Shown here: piece by piece, positions 1-8,805 of the stretch
Layout: each line of letters begins with the position of its first letter
Numbering within the stretch: position 1 is the first letter of the stretch
Notes under the pieces: model-generated
What the model was told of the DNA's origin: nothing
Databases searched by the model: none
Seen by the model: only the letters and a program-made list of their open reading frames with translations
Program-made: the position numbers and the translations under genes
Assembly: GCA_937981555.1 (NCBI GenBank)
Contig: CALJOK010000037.1
Coordinates: forward strand, 22,623 to 86,622
DNA from: an uncultured Saprospiraceae bacterium
GTDB lineage: Bacteria > Bacteroidota > Bacteroidia > Chitinophagales > Saprospiraceae
Reading direction: 5' to 3'
Length of the DNA stretch: 64,000 nt

Positions 1-39
1 TTTTTTTGTTCTAATCGGTGGTGACTAAAACTTATTGAA

Positions 40-77
40 GTTGATTTTTTTACCACAGATTACACAGATTATTCCTA
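40..77. repeat. Half copy of the CCRCAGATT intergenic repeat
   Basis: The stretch carries a TGATTTTTTTACCACAGATT start followed by a second ACAGATT. It matches the left arms of the two complete inverted-repeat elements at 2946-3065 and 31466-31593. No matching right arm is visible, because on one side lies the end of a minus-strand gene and on the other the window edge. It may be a solo or truncated copy. Confidence 0.5.
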
Positions 78-93
78 AAAAACAATACCTATT

Positions 94-540
94 TCATTCA
101 TGAAATTGAGTTTTGAAATTTGGGACACCACCTTTTTGGATAACCTTTTTCCATTTTCTGATTTTGTACCAAGAGATTATCTTTATCCAAAATTTTTTAC
201 AAAGGTCAAGATACTCCAACACAATCTTATCTTTTCCTTTTTCTAATAATTCGTGCGCTAAAATCATACTTGGGCCAAAACTATTTAATTGGGGAGAACC
301 AGGAGTTCTTCCAGCTTTTAAAAGATAAGTTTTAGCCTCTTCAATTTTTCCTTCCCGTAAAGCAATTCTACCTAAGGTTAAATTCGCATGATGAATTGCA
401 TTTCCGTAATTCCAATTCGTTTTATAGGATTGTGCTAGGTCTAGAAATTCTAATGCTAATCTTTTGGCTTCCTGAAAATTTTCTTCTTTAAATGCTTGAT
501 ACTTTAAGGCCTGAATTTGGTGAAATCTTTCTGTTTTCAT
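94..540 (-). CDS. Small TPR-like helical protein, function unknown
   Basis: The 148-residue product is predominantly alpha-helical and contains patterns resembling tetratricopeptide helices, for example the NLTLGRIALREGKIEEAKTYL segment around residues 53-73. No signal peptide or membrane segment is seen, so it is probably cytoplasmic. The start codon is followed by a clean amphipathic helix (MKTERFHQIQALKYQAFK), which supports this start. The gene stands alone on the minus strand and its 3' end abuts a partial copy of an intergenic repeat. The C-terminal 30 residues are lysine-rich and may be an appendage. TPR-like folds mediate protein-protein contacts in general; no partner is evident here. 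Function is not recognised. Confidence 0.6.
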   Translation of the reverse strand: MKTERFHQIQALKYQAFKEENFQEAKRLALEFLDLAQSYKTNWNYGNAIHHANLTLGRIALREGKIEEAKTYLLKAGRTPGSPQLNSFGPSMILAHELLEKGKDKIVLEYLDLCKKFWIKIISWYKIRKWKKVIQKGGVPNFKTQFHE

Positions 541-731
541 AATTTTTTTTTCTAAATTAAGTTGTCTCTTTTTTGCTAAAGATTGATTTAGACCAATTCT
601 TTCTTTTTATTGACAAAAAATTAAACTCCTATAATTAACCCATCTAGAGTTCCACTTATTTTTCCAAAAAAACTCCAAGCCCTATAGAAATTTTTACCTT
701 GAAATATATTCTCAAATAAAAATTTTAAACA

Positions 732-1217
732 ATGAATGATACACAAAACAAAAAAGATTTTCTGACTAAGGATGTCATAGATCTTTTAAAAAATTTGAAA
801 GCTGATACAGAACCAGCATTTGGTTTGATGACCGCTCAACACATGGCAGAACATCTTTCATTAACCTTAAAAGGCTGCATAAAAAGGGTAGGAGAAGTGG
901 AAAATCCACCAACGAAAGGACAACTCGGTTTTCAAAAATTCATTGATAAAGGAGCGATTCTTCAGCATCGTCCGAGCGATAAAACCAAAGCTGATTTACC
1001 TGAATTGAAATATGAAAATTTAGAAAAAGCGATTGAGCAAGTTGGCGTGGCGGTGGAAAGATTTTACACTCATTTTGAGGCTAACCCAGATTTCAAATGT
1101 TATAATAAATTCTTTGGCGAATTGAATTTTGATCAATTAGAATTATTTAATTATAATCATTACCGATTTCACTTATGGCAATTTGGTTTAATTGAAAAAT
1201 ACCCAAATAATGTTTGA
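732..1217 (+). CDS. DinB-like / DUF1569-type protein
   Basis: The 161-residue protein has the layout of DinB-superfamily four-helix bundles: an early MTAQHMAEHL helix with histidine, and a C-terminal NHYRFHLWQFGL helix with paired histidines that commonly supply metal ligands in this superfamily. It is soluble, with no signal peptide. It lies 42 nt upstream of an acyl-CoA ligase on the same strand, so co-transcription is likely. Members of this superfamily include thiol transferases and many uncharacterised proteins, and no substrate can be assigned from sequence. The family call rests on the histidine-helix pattern and recall of DUF1569 proteins, so it is moderate. Confidence 0.6.
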   Translation: MNDTQNKKDFLTKDVIDLLKNLKADTEPAFGLMTAQHMAEHLSLTLKGCIKRVGEVENPPTKGQLGFQKFIDKGAILQHRPSDKTKADLPELKYENLEKAIEQVGVAVERFYTHFEANPDFKCYNKFFGELNFDQLELFNYNHYRFHLWQFGLIEKYPNNV

Positions 1218-1259
1218 TTTCATTAGTGTTTTTGTATCTTTTGACAAAATTCAAATATC

Positions 1260-2945
1260 ATGTCAAAACTATACGAAAATCTAAAAACACTTAATGAATG
1301 TTTTTTTCATTGGGAAAAAAATACACCAAATAATACTTTTCTTCGTCAGCCTCAAGGTGAAAATTGGAAAACCTTAACTTATGCCGAAGCAGGGCAAGAA
1401 GCTCGAAAAATGACTTCTGCATTGAGAGCAATGGGTTTAAAAAAAGGGGATCATATTGGTATCTCATCCAAGAATTGCTACCATTGGATTTTAGCAGATT
1501 TAGCCATCCAAATGGGTGGTTATGTTTCCGTTCCATTCTATCCTAGTTTATCCAAAGATCAATTGAACGAGGTAGTTATTAAAGCAGATTTAAAAGCGAT
1601 CTTTTGTGGGAAATATGATGCCTGGGGAGATCGAGCAGAAGGGATTCCAAGTGAGGTGAATGTGATCCGATTTCCTCATTATGAAGGAAATGCAAAAGTT
1701 GAAATTGGAAAAGATTGGAATGAATTGATCAATTCAAATGTTCCTTTTAAAGAAAATTATATTCCTGAAATGGATGACCTGTGGACGATACTTTTTACTT
1801 CTGGAACAACAGGTACACCTAAGGGAGTTATGCATACTCATAAAGCTCCAGCTTTGATTTTTAGGAATGAAGAATTGACAGATTTTTTAGGAAAGAGTCA
1901 ATTAAAAGCTTACAAATATTTTTCATTTTTACCATTAAATCATGTAGCTGAAAGAATGGGGGTTGCATCCCCCGCGATTTGTTACGGAGGGTCCATTTCC
2001 TTTGCGGAATCCTTGGCAACTTTTGCAAAAAATTTGCAAGACACTCAGCCAAATTCAATTTTTGCAGTACCTAGAATTTGGACAAAATTCTATCTAGGTG
2101 TTTTAGCCAAAATGCCTCAAAAGAAAATGGATACCTTATTTAAAATTCCAATTATTTCTGGAATTATTAAAAAGAAATTACGAACTGCTTTAGGACTTCG
2201 TGATGCTCAAATTACCGCTACAGGCGCAGCGATCACTCCCAAATATTTAAAAGATTGGTATTCAAAATTAGGATTGCATTTGATTGAAGCCTATGGAATG
2301 ACGGAAGTTTGTGGTTCTATTACTAACGGTCCTAACGGCGATACTCCCTCCGATTCAGTTGGAGAAGTGGTTCCTAATTGTCAAATAAAAGTTGACCCAG
2401 ATACACAAGAAATTTTGATGGCAAGTCCTTGGATGATGAAAGGATATTATAAAGATCCAGAATTAACGGCACAAGTTTTAATTGATGGTTGGATGCATAG
2501 TGGAGATCGAGGATGGATTGATGAAAATGGTTTTCTTAGAGTAGTTGGGAGAGTTAAAGATTCCTTTAAAACTTCAAAAGGACAATTTATTATACCAAAT
2601 CCGATTGAAGAAAAATTAGCGCAAAGTGATTTTATCGAGCAAGTTTGCGTAGCAGGTTTAACAACCCCTCAACCTGTGGCTTTGGTGAATCTGTCTGAGA
2701 TTGCCTTGGCAGTTGATAAAAAAGAGATAGAGAAAATTTTACAAGAGGAATTAGAAAAAACGAATGCTACTTTATCAAGTTATCAGAAAATTTCGACCAT
2801 TATTATCAATAAAGAAACTTGGTCAGAAACGAATGAAATGTTGACTCCTACTTTAAAAATTCGTCGAGGGAAAATTGATGAATGTTATAATGATAAATAT
2901 TTGGCTTGGCATGAGGCGAGTGAAAAAGTGGTGTGGGAGAGTTGA
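1260..2945 (+). CDS. AMP-forming acyl-CoA synthetase (long-chain fatty acid-CoA ligase type)
   Basis: This 561-residue enzyme of the ANL superfamily should activate a carboxylic acid, probably a fatty acid, with ATP to an acyl-adenylate and then transfer it to CoA. Visible motifs are the P-loop-like LFTSGTTGTPKGVMHTH near residue 178, the AYGMTEVCG motif near 345, and the SGDRGWIDENGFLRVVGR hinge region near 415 followed by the TSKGQFIIP segment. The family is usually 550-650 residues, so this looks complete. The order of motifs and the C-terminal domain resemble long-chain FadD/ACSL-type enzymes. Nearby acyl-CoA dehydrogenase and 3-oxoacid CoA-transferase genes support a role in fatty or keto acid metabolism. 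Its stop codon abuts a large inverted-repeat element that may act as the terminator. Confidence 0.88.
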   Translation: MSKLYENLKTLNECFFHWEKNTPNNTFLRQPQGENWKTLTYAEAGQEARKMTSALRAMGLKKGDHIGISSKNCYHWILADLAIQMGGYVSVPFYPSLSKDQLNEVVIKADLKAIFCGKYDAWGDRAEGIPSEVNVIRFPHYEGNAKVEIGKDWNELINSNVPFKENYIPEMDDLWTILFTSGTTGTPKGVMHTHKAPALIFRNEELTDFLGKSQLKAYKYFSFLPLNHVAERMGVASPAICYGGSISFAESLATFAKNLQDTQPNSIFAVPRIWTKFYLGVLAKMPQKKMDTLFKIPIISGIIKKKLRTALGLRDAQITATGAAITPKYLKDWYSKLGLHLIEAYGMTEVCGSITNGPNGDTPSDSVGEVVPNCQIKVDPDTQEILMASPWMMKGYYKDPELTAQVLIDGWMHSGDRGWIDENGFLRVVGRVKDSFKTSKGQFIIPNPIEEKLAQSDFIEQVCVAGLTTPQPVALVNLSEIALAVDKKEIEKILQEELEKTNATLSSYQKISTIIINKETWSETNEMLTPTLKIRRGKIDECYNDKYLAWHEASEKVVWES

Positions 2946-3065
2946 TTTTTTTGCCACAGATTGGATTGATTTTTTATGATTATTTCGATCTCATAAAATC
3001 TGCTTTTACTATTTGGGGATAATCATACACAATCATAAAAAAATCAATCCAATCTGTGGCAAAAA
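2946..3065. repeat. Inverted-repeat intergenic element, copy A
   Basis: About 120 bp with near-perfect terminal arms of about 30 nt: both ends read inward as T(5-7)GCCACAGATTGGATTG, continuing with a T run and ATGATT. One arm has an extra T. The element begins directly after the TGA of the acyl-CoA ligase and its right end runs up to the hydrolase gene. The RNA would form a long stable hairpin. A second copy with the same plan lies at 31466-31593 and a half copy at the left edge, so this is a dispersed family rather than a single terminator. Confidence 0.8.
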
Positions 3066-3109
3066 GATCATCAAGAAATTCCAAGAAATTTCAATTAAAA
3101 AACAAAATC

Positions 3110-4087
3110 ATGAATTCGATCTTGAAAAAATTACTTACTGTTCTTGGCATTTTAGTGTTACTGATCCTAGGATATACTTGGATGAATTATGCTGCGGATA
3201 AATCATTGGAAGAATTAAAAACAAAATGGGCCTACGATAATTCCCAGTTTTTAGAAATGGATGGAATGCCTGTTCACTATAGAATCAATGGCGAAGGAGA
3301 GCCACTAGTTTTGATTCATGGAACAGGTGCATCCTTACATACTTGGGAAGCTTGGACAGAAATTTTGGAAAAGGATTTTAAAGTAATTAGTCTTGACATG
3401 CCTGCCTTTGGATTAACTGGACCAAATCCCAAAAAGGTGTACACACTAGAATTTTATGCGAAGTTTCTAGATGCTTTTTTAGAAAAAATGGAAGTAGATA
3501 AATTTAGCATCGCAGGTAATTCTTTGGGTGGAGGAATCGCTTGGAAGTATACTTCCCTTTTTCCTAGTAAAGTAAAAAGCATGATTTTAATCGATCCAAT
3601 GGGATATCCTCGAACAGGAGAATTACCTTTCGCATTGCGATTAGCAGCTAATAAGTATGCGAGTAAATATTTAAAAACGGTGACTCCAAAATCATTGTTT
3701 TATAAAAGCATGAATGAGGTATATCATAATGATGAACTGGTAACCGATGAATTGGTCGATCGTTATTATGATTTATATCTTAGAGAAGGAAATCGACAAG
3801 CATTTGTTGATCGAGCTATGGCAAAAGAAACCGTAGATACTTTAGAAATTGCAACAATAAAAAATCCAACTTTAATTCTTTGGGGAGAAAGGGATGAATG
3901 GATTTCCCCAAAAGATGCTCCTAAATTCCAAAGAGATATAGAAGGTTCCAAATTAATTATGTATCCAAATGCAGGACATGTACCAATGGAAGAATTACCG
4001 AAACTTACTGCCCATGATGCACGTATATTTCTAGAGAAAAATTTGGTAAAAGAAATGGAATCGGAATTGTCTTCAGTTGAAGAATGA
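3110..4087 (+). CDS. Alpha/beta hydrolase, membrane-anchored
   Basis: The product has an N-terminal hydrophobic segment (LLTVLGILVLLILGYTW) and then a canonical alpha/beta hydrolase fold. The oxyanion region is LIHGTGASLHTWEAW, the nucleophile elbow is GNSLGGG with serine as nucleophile, the acid lies in LILWGERDEW, and the catalytic histidine is in NAGHVPMEE. These complete a Ser-Asp/Glu-His triad. I chose the ATG at 3110, because an in-frame GTG at 3056 would start inside the right arm of the inverted-repeat element and precede the membrane anchor with an unlikely basic leader. The substrate is not predictable; related proteins hydrolyse esters or C-C bonds. The anchor suggests it acts at the periplasmic face. 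Confidence 0.85.
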   Translation: MNSILKKLLTVLGILVLLILGYTWMNYAADKSLEELKTKWAYDNSQFLEMDGMPVHYRINGEGEPLVLIHGTGASLHTWEAWTEILEKDFKVISLDMPAFGLTGPNPKKVYTLEFYAKFLDAFLEKMEVDKFSIAGNSLGGGIAWKYTSLFPSKVKSMILIDPMGYPRTGELPFALRLAANKYASKYLKTVTPKSLFYKSMNEVYHNDELVTDELVDRYYDLYLREGNRQAFVDRAMAKETVDTLEIATIKNPTLILWGERDEWISPKDAPKFQRDIEGSKLIMYPNAGHVPMEELPKLTAHDARIFLEKNLVKEMESELSSVEE

Positions 4088-4183
4088 TTCATTTTTACTT
4101 TCCCTAGTTATACGATTTTAGATTTTTTTACTAATAATTTTATCGAATAATAACGATTCATTTAAAAGTAAAAAAAGAATAAA

Positions 4184-5383
4184 ATGAGCTCAAGTATCCA
4201 ATTACCTCGTGATGTTTACGGAACTGAAGAACATCAAATGTTGAGAGAGACAGTATTAGAATTTTACAAAACAGAAGTTGAACCTAATCGAGAAGAATGG
4301 GAAAAAAATACAGCTTGCTCACGGGAAGCTTGGTTGAAAGCAGGGGAGTTAGGGTTGCTAGGTTTAACGCTTGATCCAAAATATGGAGGGTCAGGTTTAG
4401 ACTTTAGTTTTAGTGCAGTAGCGATTGAGACATTTGCACAAACTGGAGCAGATTCTCCGGGGATTTCAATGCATTCAGATATTGTTATTCCATATATTGA
4501 AAAACATGGAAGTGAAGCAATCAAAGATAAATATTTGCCTAAAATGAATACTGGTGAATGTATCGGTTCATTAGGAATGACGGAACCTTCGACAGGAAGT
4601 GATGTACAAGCGATTCGAACTACGGCAGTTGATATGGGTGATCATTATTTAGTGAATGGAAGTAAAACTTTTATCACCATTGGCTACACTTCAGATTTTA
4701 CATTAACTGCTTGCAAAACTGAAAATGGGATTAGTTTAATTATCATCGACGCTGATTTAGAGGGTTTTACTAAAGGAAAACCCTTCAAAAAATTAGGCTT
4801 AAAAACGAGTGATACTTGCGAGTTGTTTTTTGATAATGTAAAAGTACCTAAGGGACATTTGATCGGTGAAGAAGGCAAAGGGTTTGTCCATATGATGAAA
4901 GAATTGCCAAGGGAAAGATTGACGATTGCTATCCAAGCGATTGGTGCAGTTCGAGGTGGATTAGAATTAACGACTGCATATACTCAAGAAAGAACTGCGT
5001 TCAAACAACCGATATGTGCATTCCAAAATACGCAATTCAAATTAGCAGAAGTTGCTACTCAATTGGAAATAAATACAGCTTTCGTTGATAAATGTACAGA
5101 GCTTTTGGCTCGGAAAGAATTGACACCTGAATTAGCTTCGATGGCAAAATATGCTTCGACTGAAATGCAAGGAAAGATGTTAGATGAATGTCTCCAATTG
5201 TTTGGTGGATATGGTTATATGTGGGAATATCCAATTACAAGAATGGTAGCTGATGCGCGAGTTTCTCGAATTTATGGAGGAACTAATGAGATTATGAAAT
5301 TGATGATTGCAAGGGCTATTTTCTCTGATTATTTTAAAGAGATGAAAGCAAAAAGAAGAGCAAAGAAATTAGCACAAAACTAG
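4184..5383 (+). CDS. Acyl-CoA dehydrogenase
   Basis: This 399-residue FAD-dependent enzyme should catalyse alpha,beta-desaturation of acyl-CoA thioesters, passing electrons to an electron-transfer flavoprotein. The family signature LGMTEPSTGSDVQAIRT (flavin and substrate loop) lies near residue 128, FITIGYTSD follows, and the C-terminal QLFGGYGYMWEYPITR plus YGGTNEIM motifs are present. The glutamate in GGTNEI is at the position of the catalytic base in many short and medium-chain members. Length fits the family (380-400). It follows an alpha/beta hydrolase gene after 96 nt and precedes a DUF2199 gene, so it may sit in a run of four co-oriented genes. The chain-length specificity cannot be read from sequence. 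Confidence 0.92.
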   Translation: MSSSIQLPRDVYGTEEHQMLRETVLEFYKTEVEPNREEWEKNTACSREAWLKAGELGLLGLTLDPKYGGSGLDFSFSAVAIETFAQTGADSPGISMHSDIVIPYIEKHGSEAIKDKYLPKMNTGECIGSLGMTEPSTGSDVQAIRTTAVDMGDHYLVNGSKTFITIGYTSDFTLTACKTENGISLIIIDADLEGFTKGKPFKKLGLKTSDTCELFFDNVKVPKGHLIGEEGKGFVHMMKELPRERLTIAIQAIGAVRGGLELTTAYTQERTAFKQPICAFQNTQFKLAEVATQLEINTAFVDKCTELLARKELTPELASMAKYASTEMQGKMLDECLQLFGGYGYMWEYPITRMVADARVSRIYGGTNEIMKLMIARAIFSDYFKEMKAKRRAKKLAQN

Positions 5384-5421
5384 TTATTGCCCCTCAAAAT
5401 ATGAAAATTAAATAACTTAAA

Positions 5422-5922
5422 ATGTCATTTTTTGATTGTACCATATGCGGAAATTCTCACAAGTTAATCACCTTGTTAGAATTTCCGCAACCTGATATTA
5501 TTTCAAAAATTACAAGTGGTCAAGTTGATGTTTCTTTAGATATTTTTGGCAAAAATTCATTTGTAATCAACAGGGAAACTACAGTTATTCAACCTCTTCT
5601 TTCCATTCCAATTATTGATTTCGAGGATAGTTTTGATTTATTTATTTGGGTGAAAATTGAAAAAGAAGAATATTTATCCAAACTAGAAAAGTTGAGAGAA
5701 ACTGATTTTCAAAAACTAAATATGAAGGGAGTTTTAATTGATCCAATTCCATTTTTCTCAGGAACAGACAATTTAGGTATAGAGGTCGAAGTTGATGAAA
5801 AGGAAAAAAACCATTTATTTTCTATTGTAAAAATTCAAAAAGAAATTGAACTAAAAAGTTTTTTGAAAAACGGAATTTCAAAAAAAGAATTAGCCATAAT
5901 TCTTTCGCCCTTGTACCACTAA
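5422..5922 (+). CDS. DUF2199-like protein
   Basis: The 166-residue protein opens with a zinc-ribbon-like FDCTICGNSHK motif (CxxCxxxH), followed by a domain with a central FVINRETTVIQPLLSIPI segment and a WVKIEKEEY strand. This arrangement (short CxxC start, FVRG/IPI core, W-x-S/K-x-E/Y strand) is how I remember DUF2199 proteins. No signal peptide or membrane segment is present. It sits 38 nt after an acyl-CoA dehydrogenase and 11 nt before a transglutaminase-like gene. DUF2199 has no established function that I know of. The C-terminal third is divergent. Confidence 0.65.
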   Translation: MSFFDCTICGNSHKLITLLEFPQPDIISKITSGQVDVSLDIFGKNSFVINRETTVIQPLLSIPIIDFEDSFDLFIWVKIEKEEYLSKLEKLRETDFQKLNMKGVLIDPIPFFSGTDNLGIEVEVDEKEKNHLFSIVKIQKEIELKSFLKNGISKKELAIILSPLYH

Positions 5923-5933
5923 TAATTAATCAC

Positions 5934-6572
5934 ATGAATTACCTTTCCCCAACCTATTTCTTCGATTTCGAAAATGAGCACATTCAAAACCTCCTCCAAG
6001 AATTCCAATCCAATTCTCTTTCCCAAAAAGAAAAAGCGATCCAAGTTTATTTGAAAATCCGAGATGTCTGGCGATACAATGCCTACCGAATTAATTTTAA
6101 CAAAGAAGCCTTTCGGGCAAGTGAGATTTCTCAAAGATCGGAAGGTCATTGCATTGATAAAGCGGTGTTGCTAACAACGTGTTTACGTGGATTAGGAATA
6201 CCTGCAAGAATTCATTTTGCAAAAGTAAAAAATCACATTGCGGTTGAAACTTTGACGGAGAAATTTGGCACCAACGAATTAACTCCACATGGAATGGTGG
6301 ATATTTTTTTAGAAGATAAATGGGTGAAATCTTCTCCTGCTTTTAATGCAAGCTTATGCGAAAAATGCAATGTTGCACCACTAGGCTTTGATGGAAAAAA
6401 TGATTCTGTTTTTCAAGAATATAATCGAGATGGAAATGAATTTATGGAGTACCTAGAAGATTATGGACACTTTGAAGATTTGCCATTGGTTTTTATTCTT
6501 CAAAACTTGAAAGAGCATTATGGTCAATTCTTTAATCGACCAGATGGAGAAATGCAGTTAAATATTACTTGA
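5934..6572 (+). CDS. Transglutaminase-like cysteine-protease-fold protein
   Basis: The 212-residue product carries a transglutaminase-core pattern: a conserved cysteine in SEGHCIDKAVLLTTCLRGLG, a histidine in THETP-equivalent HGMVDIFLED, and a downstream acidic position. Bacterial members of this superfamily are usually proteases or peptidoglycan/protein-processing enzymes rather than true cross-linking enzymes. There is no signal peptide, so it is predicted cytoplasmic. The residues around the catalytic Cys (CxDKA, LRxLGIPAR) match the family consensus well. The gene ends the plus-strand run and is followed by a perfect 15-bp hairpin facing the convergent CoA-transferase genes. Confidence 0.78.
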   Translation: MNYLSPTYFFDFENEHIQNLLQEFQSNSLSQKEKAIQVYLKIRDVWRYNAYRINFNKEAFRASEISQRSEGHCIDKAVLLTTCLRGLGIPARIHFAKVKNHIAVETLTEKFGTNELTPHGMVDIFLEDKWVKSSPAFNASLCEKCNVAPLGFDGKNDSVFQEYNRDGNEFMEYLEDYGHFEDLPLVFILQNLKEHYGQFFNRPDGEMQLNIT

Positions 6573-6626
6573 TTTTTTTATTGTAAATATATTGTTATTA
6601 ATTGACTTTATTAGACTTTTATAGAG

Positions 6627-6661
6627 AAGGGCTGTTAGTGCTTGTAGCACTAACAGCCCTT
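6627..6661. terminator. Perfect 15-bp hairpin between convergent genes
   Basis: Arms AAGGGCTGTTAGTGC and its exact complement enclose a 5-nt loop TTGTA. It lies 55 nt after the transglutaminase-like gene and 29 nt after (in its own direction) the CoA-transferase B gene, a typical site for a bidirectional terminator. There is no long T run directly after either arm, so it may also act as a 3' stabilising structure. Confidence 0.7.
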
Positions 6662-6689
6662 GTTAGTATTTCTATTTTTAATAGAATAA

Positions 6690-7346
6690 TTAATCAATTT
6701 TCATTTCAGGAATATCTCCTTCAATAATCAATCGACCTTCCGTCGCATTTTTTATTTCTTCCACAGAAACTCCAGGAGCACGTTCGATTAATTTAAAACC
6801 TTGCGGAGTGACATCTAAAACGGCTAAATTAGTCACTATTTTTTTGACACATTTCACACCAGTCAAAGGTAAAGTGCATTGTCTCAATAATTTACTTTCC
6901 CCCCGTTTATTAGTATGCATCATGGCAACGATAATATTGTCTGCCGAAGCGACTAAATCCATTGCACCACCCATCCCTTTAACCATGCGGCCAGGGATTT
7001 TCCAATTAGCAATATCTCCATTATCCGCAACCTCCATTGCACCAAGAACAGTCAACTGAATGTGCTGTCCTCGAATCATGGCGAAGCTAGTTGCAGAGTC
7101 AAAAATAGAAGCCCCAGGCATTGGAGTAATTGTTTGTTTTCCTGCATTGATCATATCTGCATCTTCTTCTCCCTCAAAAGGAAATGGTCCCATTCCAAGG
7201 ATTCCATTTTCAGATTGGAACTCAACATCGATGCCTTCAGGAATATAATTTGCGATCAAAGTTGGAATCCCAATTCCTAAATTGACATACCAATTATGAC
7301 GTAATTCTTGTGCTATTCTTTTAGCTATACCTTTTTTATCTAACAT
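6690..7346 (-). CDS. scoB: 3-oxoacid CoA-transferase, subunit B
   Basis: The 218-residue subunit belongs to the family I CoA-transferases that exchange CoA between succinyl-CoA and acetoacetate or related 3-oxoacids. The SENGILGMGPFPFEGEEDAD segment contains the glutamate that forms the covalent glutamyl-CoA intermediate. GMGGAMDLV and the closing PGVSVEEIK are also typical. Length matches ScoB/AtoA proteins (about 215-220). It lies 80 nt downstream of subunit A on the same strand, giving a scoA-scoB operon as in other bacteria. ScoB is preferred over AtoA by resemblance to succinyl-CoA:3-ketoacid transferases, but substrate is not proven. Confidence 0.9.
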   Translation of the reverse strand: MLDKKGIAKRIAQELRHNWYVNLGIGIPTLIANYIPEGIDVEFQSENGILGMGPFPFEGEEDADMINAGKQTITPMPGASIFDSATSFAMIRGQHIQLTVLGAMEVADNGDIANWKIPGRMVKGMGGAMDLVASADNIIVAMMHTNKRGESKLLRQCTLPLTGVKCVKKIVTNLAVLDVTPQGFKLIERAPGVSVEEIKNATEGRLIIEGDIPEMKID

Positions 7347-7426
7347 AGTTTTTTAATTGTAAATGGTGAACGAAGAAAAAAATGATTTTTTCTAAGACTA
7401 AAAAAGTGATATTAACAGTTAATCAT

Positions 7427-8122
7427 TCACCGTTCTCTTACCGTTCTTTGCTCAATTCGTTTTTCATATTTTTCTCCTTGAAAAATTCGTTGTACAAAAA
7501 TTCCAGGAGTGTGAATATTATTTGGATCAAGCTCACCAGGTTCAACTAATTCTTCTACTTCAGCGATAGTAATTTTTCCAGCCATTGCCATAAGTGGATT
7601 AAAGTTTCGGGCAGTTCCTTTAAACAAAAGGTTTCCGTAGCGATCTCCTTTCCATGCTTTGACAATAGCAAAATCAGCTGTTAAGGCATGCTCTAAAAGA
7701 TGAGGTTTGCCATTAAAATATCGAACCTCTTTTCCGATAGCGACTTCCGTTCCATAACCTGCAGGAGTGAAAAAAGCAGGAACTCCAGAACCTCCAGCTT
7801 GACATCTTGCAGCCAAAGAACCTTGGGGAATCAAATCTACTTCCAATTCTCCACTCAACATTTGTCGCTCGAATTCATCATTCTCGCCTACATAGGAAGA
7901 GATCATTTTTTTGATTTGTCTTTTCTGCAAAAGTAATCCAAGACCAAAATCATCAACCCCAGCATTATTTGAAATGCAAGTCAAATCCTTGATTCCTTTT
8001 TCTACTAACGCAGCAATGCAATTTTCAGGAATTCCACACAAACCAAATCCACCTAACATTAAGGTCATCCCTGATTCGATATCTTGCACCGCTTGCTGAG
8101 CATTCGCAACTAATTTATTCAT
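7427..8122 (-). CDS. scoA: 3-oxoacid CoA-transferase, subunit A
   Basis: The 231-residue subunit A of a family I CoA-transferase starts with the glycine-rich [12 protein letters not shown] motif that contributes to CoA binding, followed by [17 protein letters not shown] and a [13 protein letters not shown] segment typical of ScoA/AtoD. It pairs with the downstream subunit B. With the acyl-CoA ligase and dehydrogenase nearby it fits ketone body or fatty acid turnover. The C-terminus (EQRTVRER) is encoded by short direct repeats of AACGGT, so the last residues may be a recent extension from intergenic repeat DNA. Confidence 0.9.
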   Translation of the reverse strand: MNKLVANAQQAVQDIESGMTLMLGGFGLCGIPENCIAALVEKGIKDLTCISNNAGVDDFGLGLLLQKRQIKKMISSYVGENDEFERQMLSGELEVDLIPQGSLAARCQAGGSGVPAFFTPAGYGTEVAIGKEVRYFNGKPHLLEHALTADFAIVKAWKGDRYGNLLFKGTARNFNPLMAMAGKITIAEVEELVEPGELDPNNIHTPGIFVQRIFQGEKYEKRIEQRTVRER

Positions 8123-8310
8123 AGATTAAAAATTTAATTAAAAATGGTAATTTCAATAGGGCATAGATTATTATGTCCGACATCAAATTTAGAAATTTTT
8201 ACGTGGAAATCTAATCTAATGTTTTGTGAAAAATATTTTAAAAAAGTTCTATTTTACCGTGACGTTATTTTCTATTAACTTCAATTTATTAAAAATAAAA
8301 ATATAGAATC

Positions 8311-8784
8311 ATGGCTGCTACAAAATCAATGAAAGAATATATGGACATGGGACTCGAAACTTATTTGAAGGAAAGAGTACAAGATCAAGAAAGTTGGATG
8401 GAAGCAAAAAGTGGTTCAAGTAAAAAAAAATATCACAGAGTTAAATTATTCGTGATTTTATTATCTGTCTCTATTCCTTTTTTAGTGACCATGATTGATG
8501 TTTATGCTTATTTTAAATATATAATAGCAGGCGTTGGAGTTTTGATTGCAGCAGCAGAAGGAGTTTTGTCATTATACGATTTTCAAAATGAATGGATTGG
8601 TTATCGTCAAACATTAGAAGCATTGAAAAGAGAGAAGTTCTTTTATGCAACTAAATCAAGTATTTATAAAAAAGACAGTTCTTTTCAGTTTTTTGTAGAA
8701 AGAATTGAAACGATATTGACGATGGAAAATAAAAATTGGTCAGAAAGTGCATTGAGTGAAGTGACAGTTGAAAAGGAAAATTAA
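8311..8784 (+). CDS. DUF4231 small membrane protein
   Basis: The 157-residue protein has two adjacent membrane segments (about residues 47-63, VKLFVILLSVSIPFLV, and 70-90, FKYIIAGVGVLIAAAEGVL) between soluble helical ends. The N-terminal YLKERVQDQESWMEAKS and the post-membrane W-x-x-YR-x-T-x-E-x-LK-x-EKFFY pattern are what I recall of DUF4231, a member of the SLATT-type two-TM group. Some SLATT proteins are proposed pore-formers in defence or signalling systems, but nothing in this context shows that here. It is followed after 21 nt by a phosphodiesterase gene. Function is unknown. Confidence 0.75.
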   Translation: MAATKSMKEYMDMGLETYLKERVQDQESWMEAKSGSSKKKYHRVKLFVILLSVSIPFLVTMIDVYAYFKYIIAGVGVLIAAAEGVLSLYDFQNEWIGYRQTLEALKREKFFYATKSSIYKKDSSFQFFVERIETILTMENKNWSESALSEVTVEKEN

Positions 8785-8805
8785 AAGAAGAATAAGTAAA
8801 CATAT

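Noticed and set aside
3056..3109. Upstream GTG start for the alpha/beta hydrolase
   Set aside because: It lies inside the right arm of the inverted-repeat element and would add a basic leader ahead of an obvious membrane anchor; the ATG at 3110 is better.
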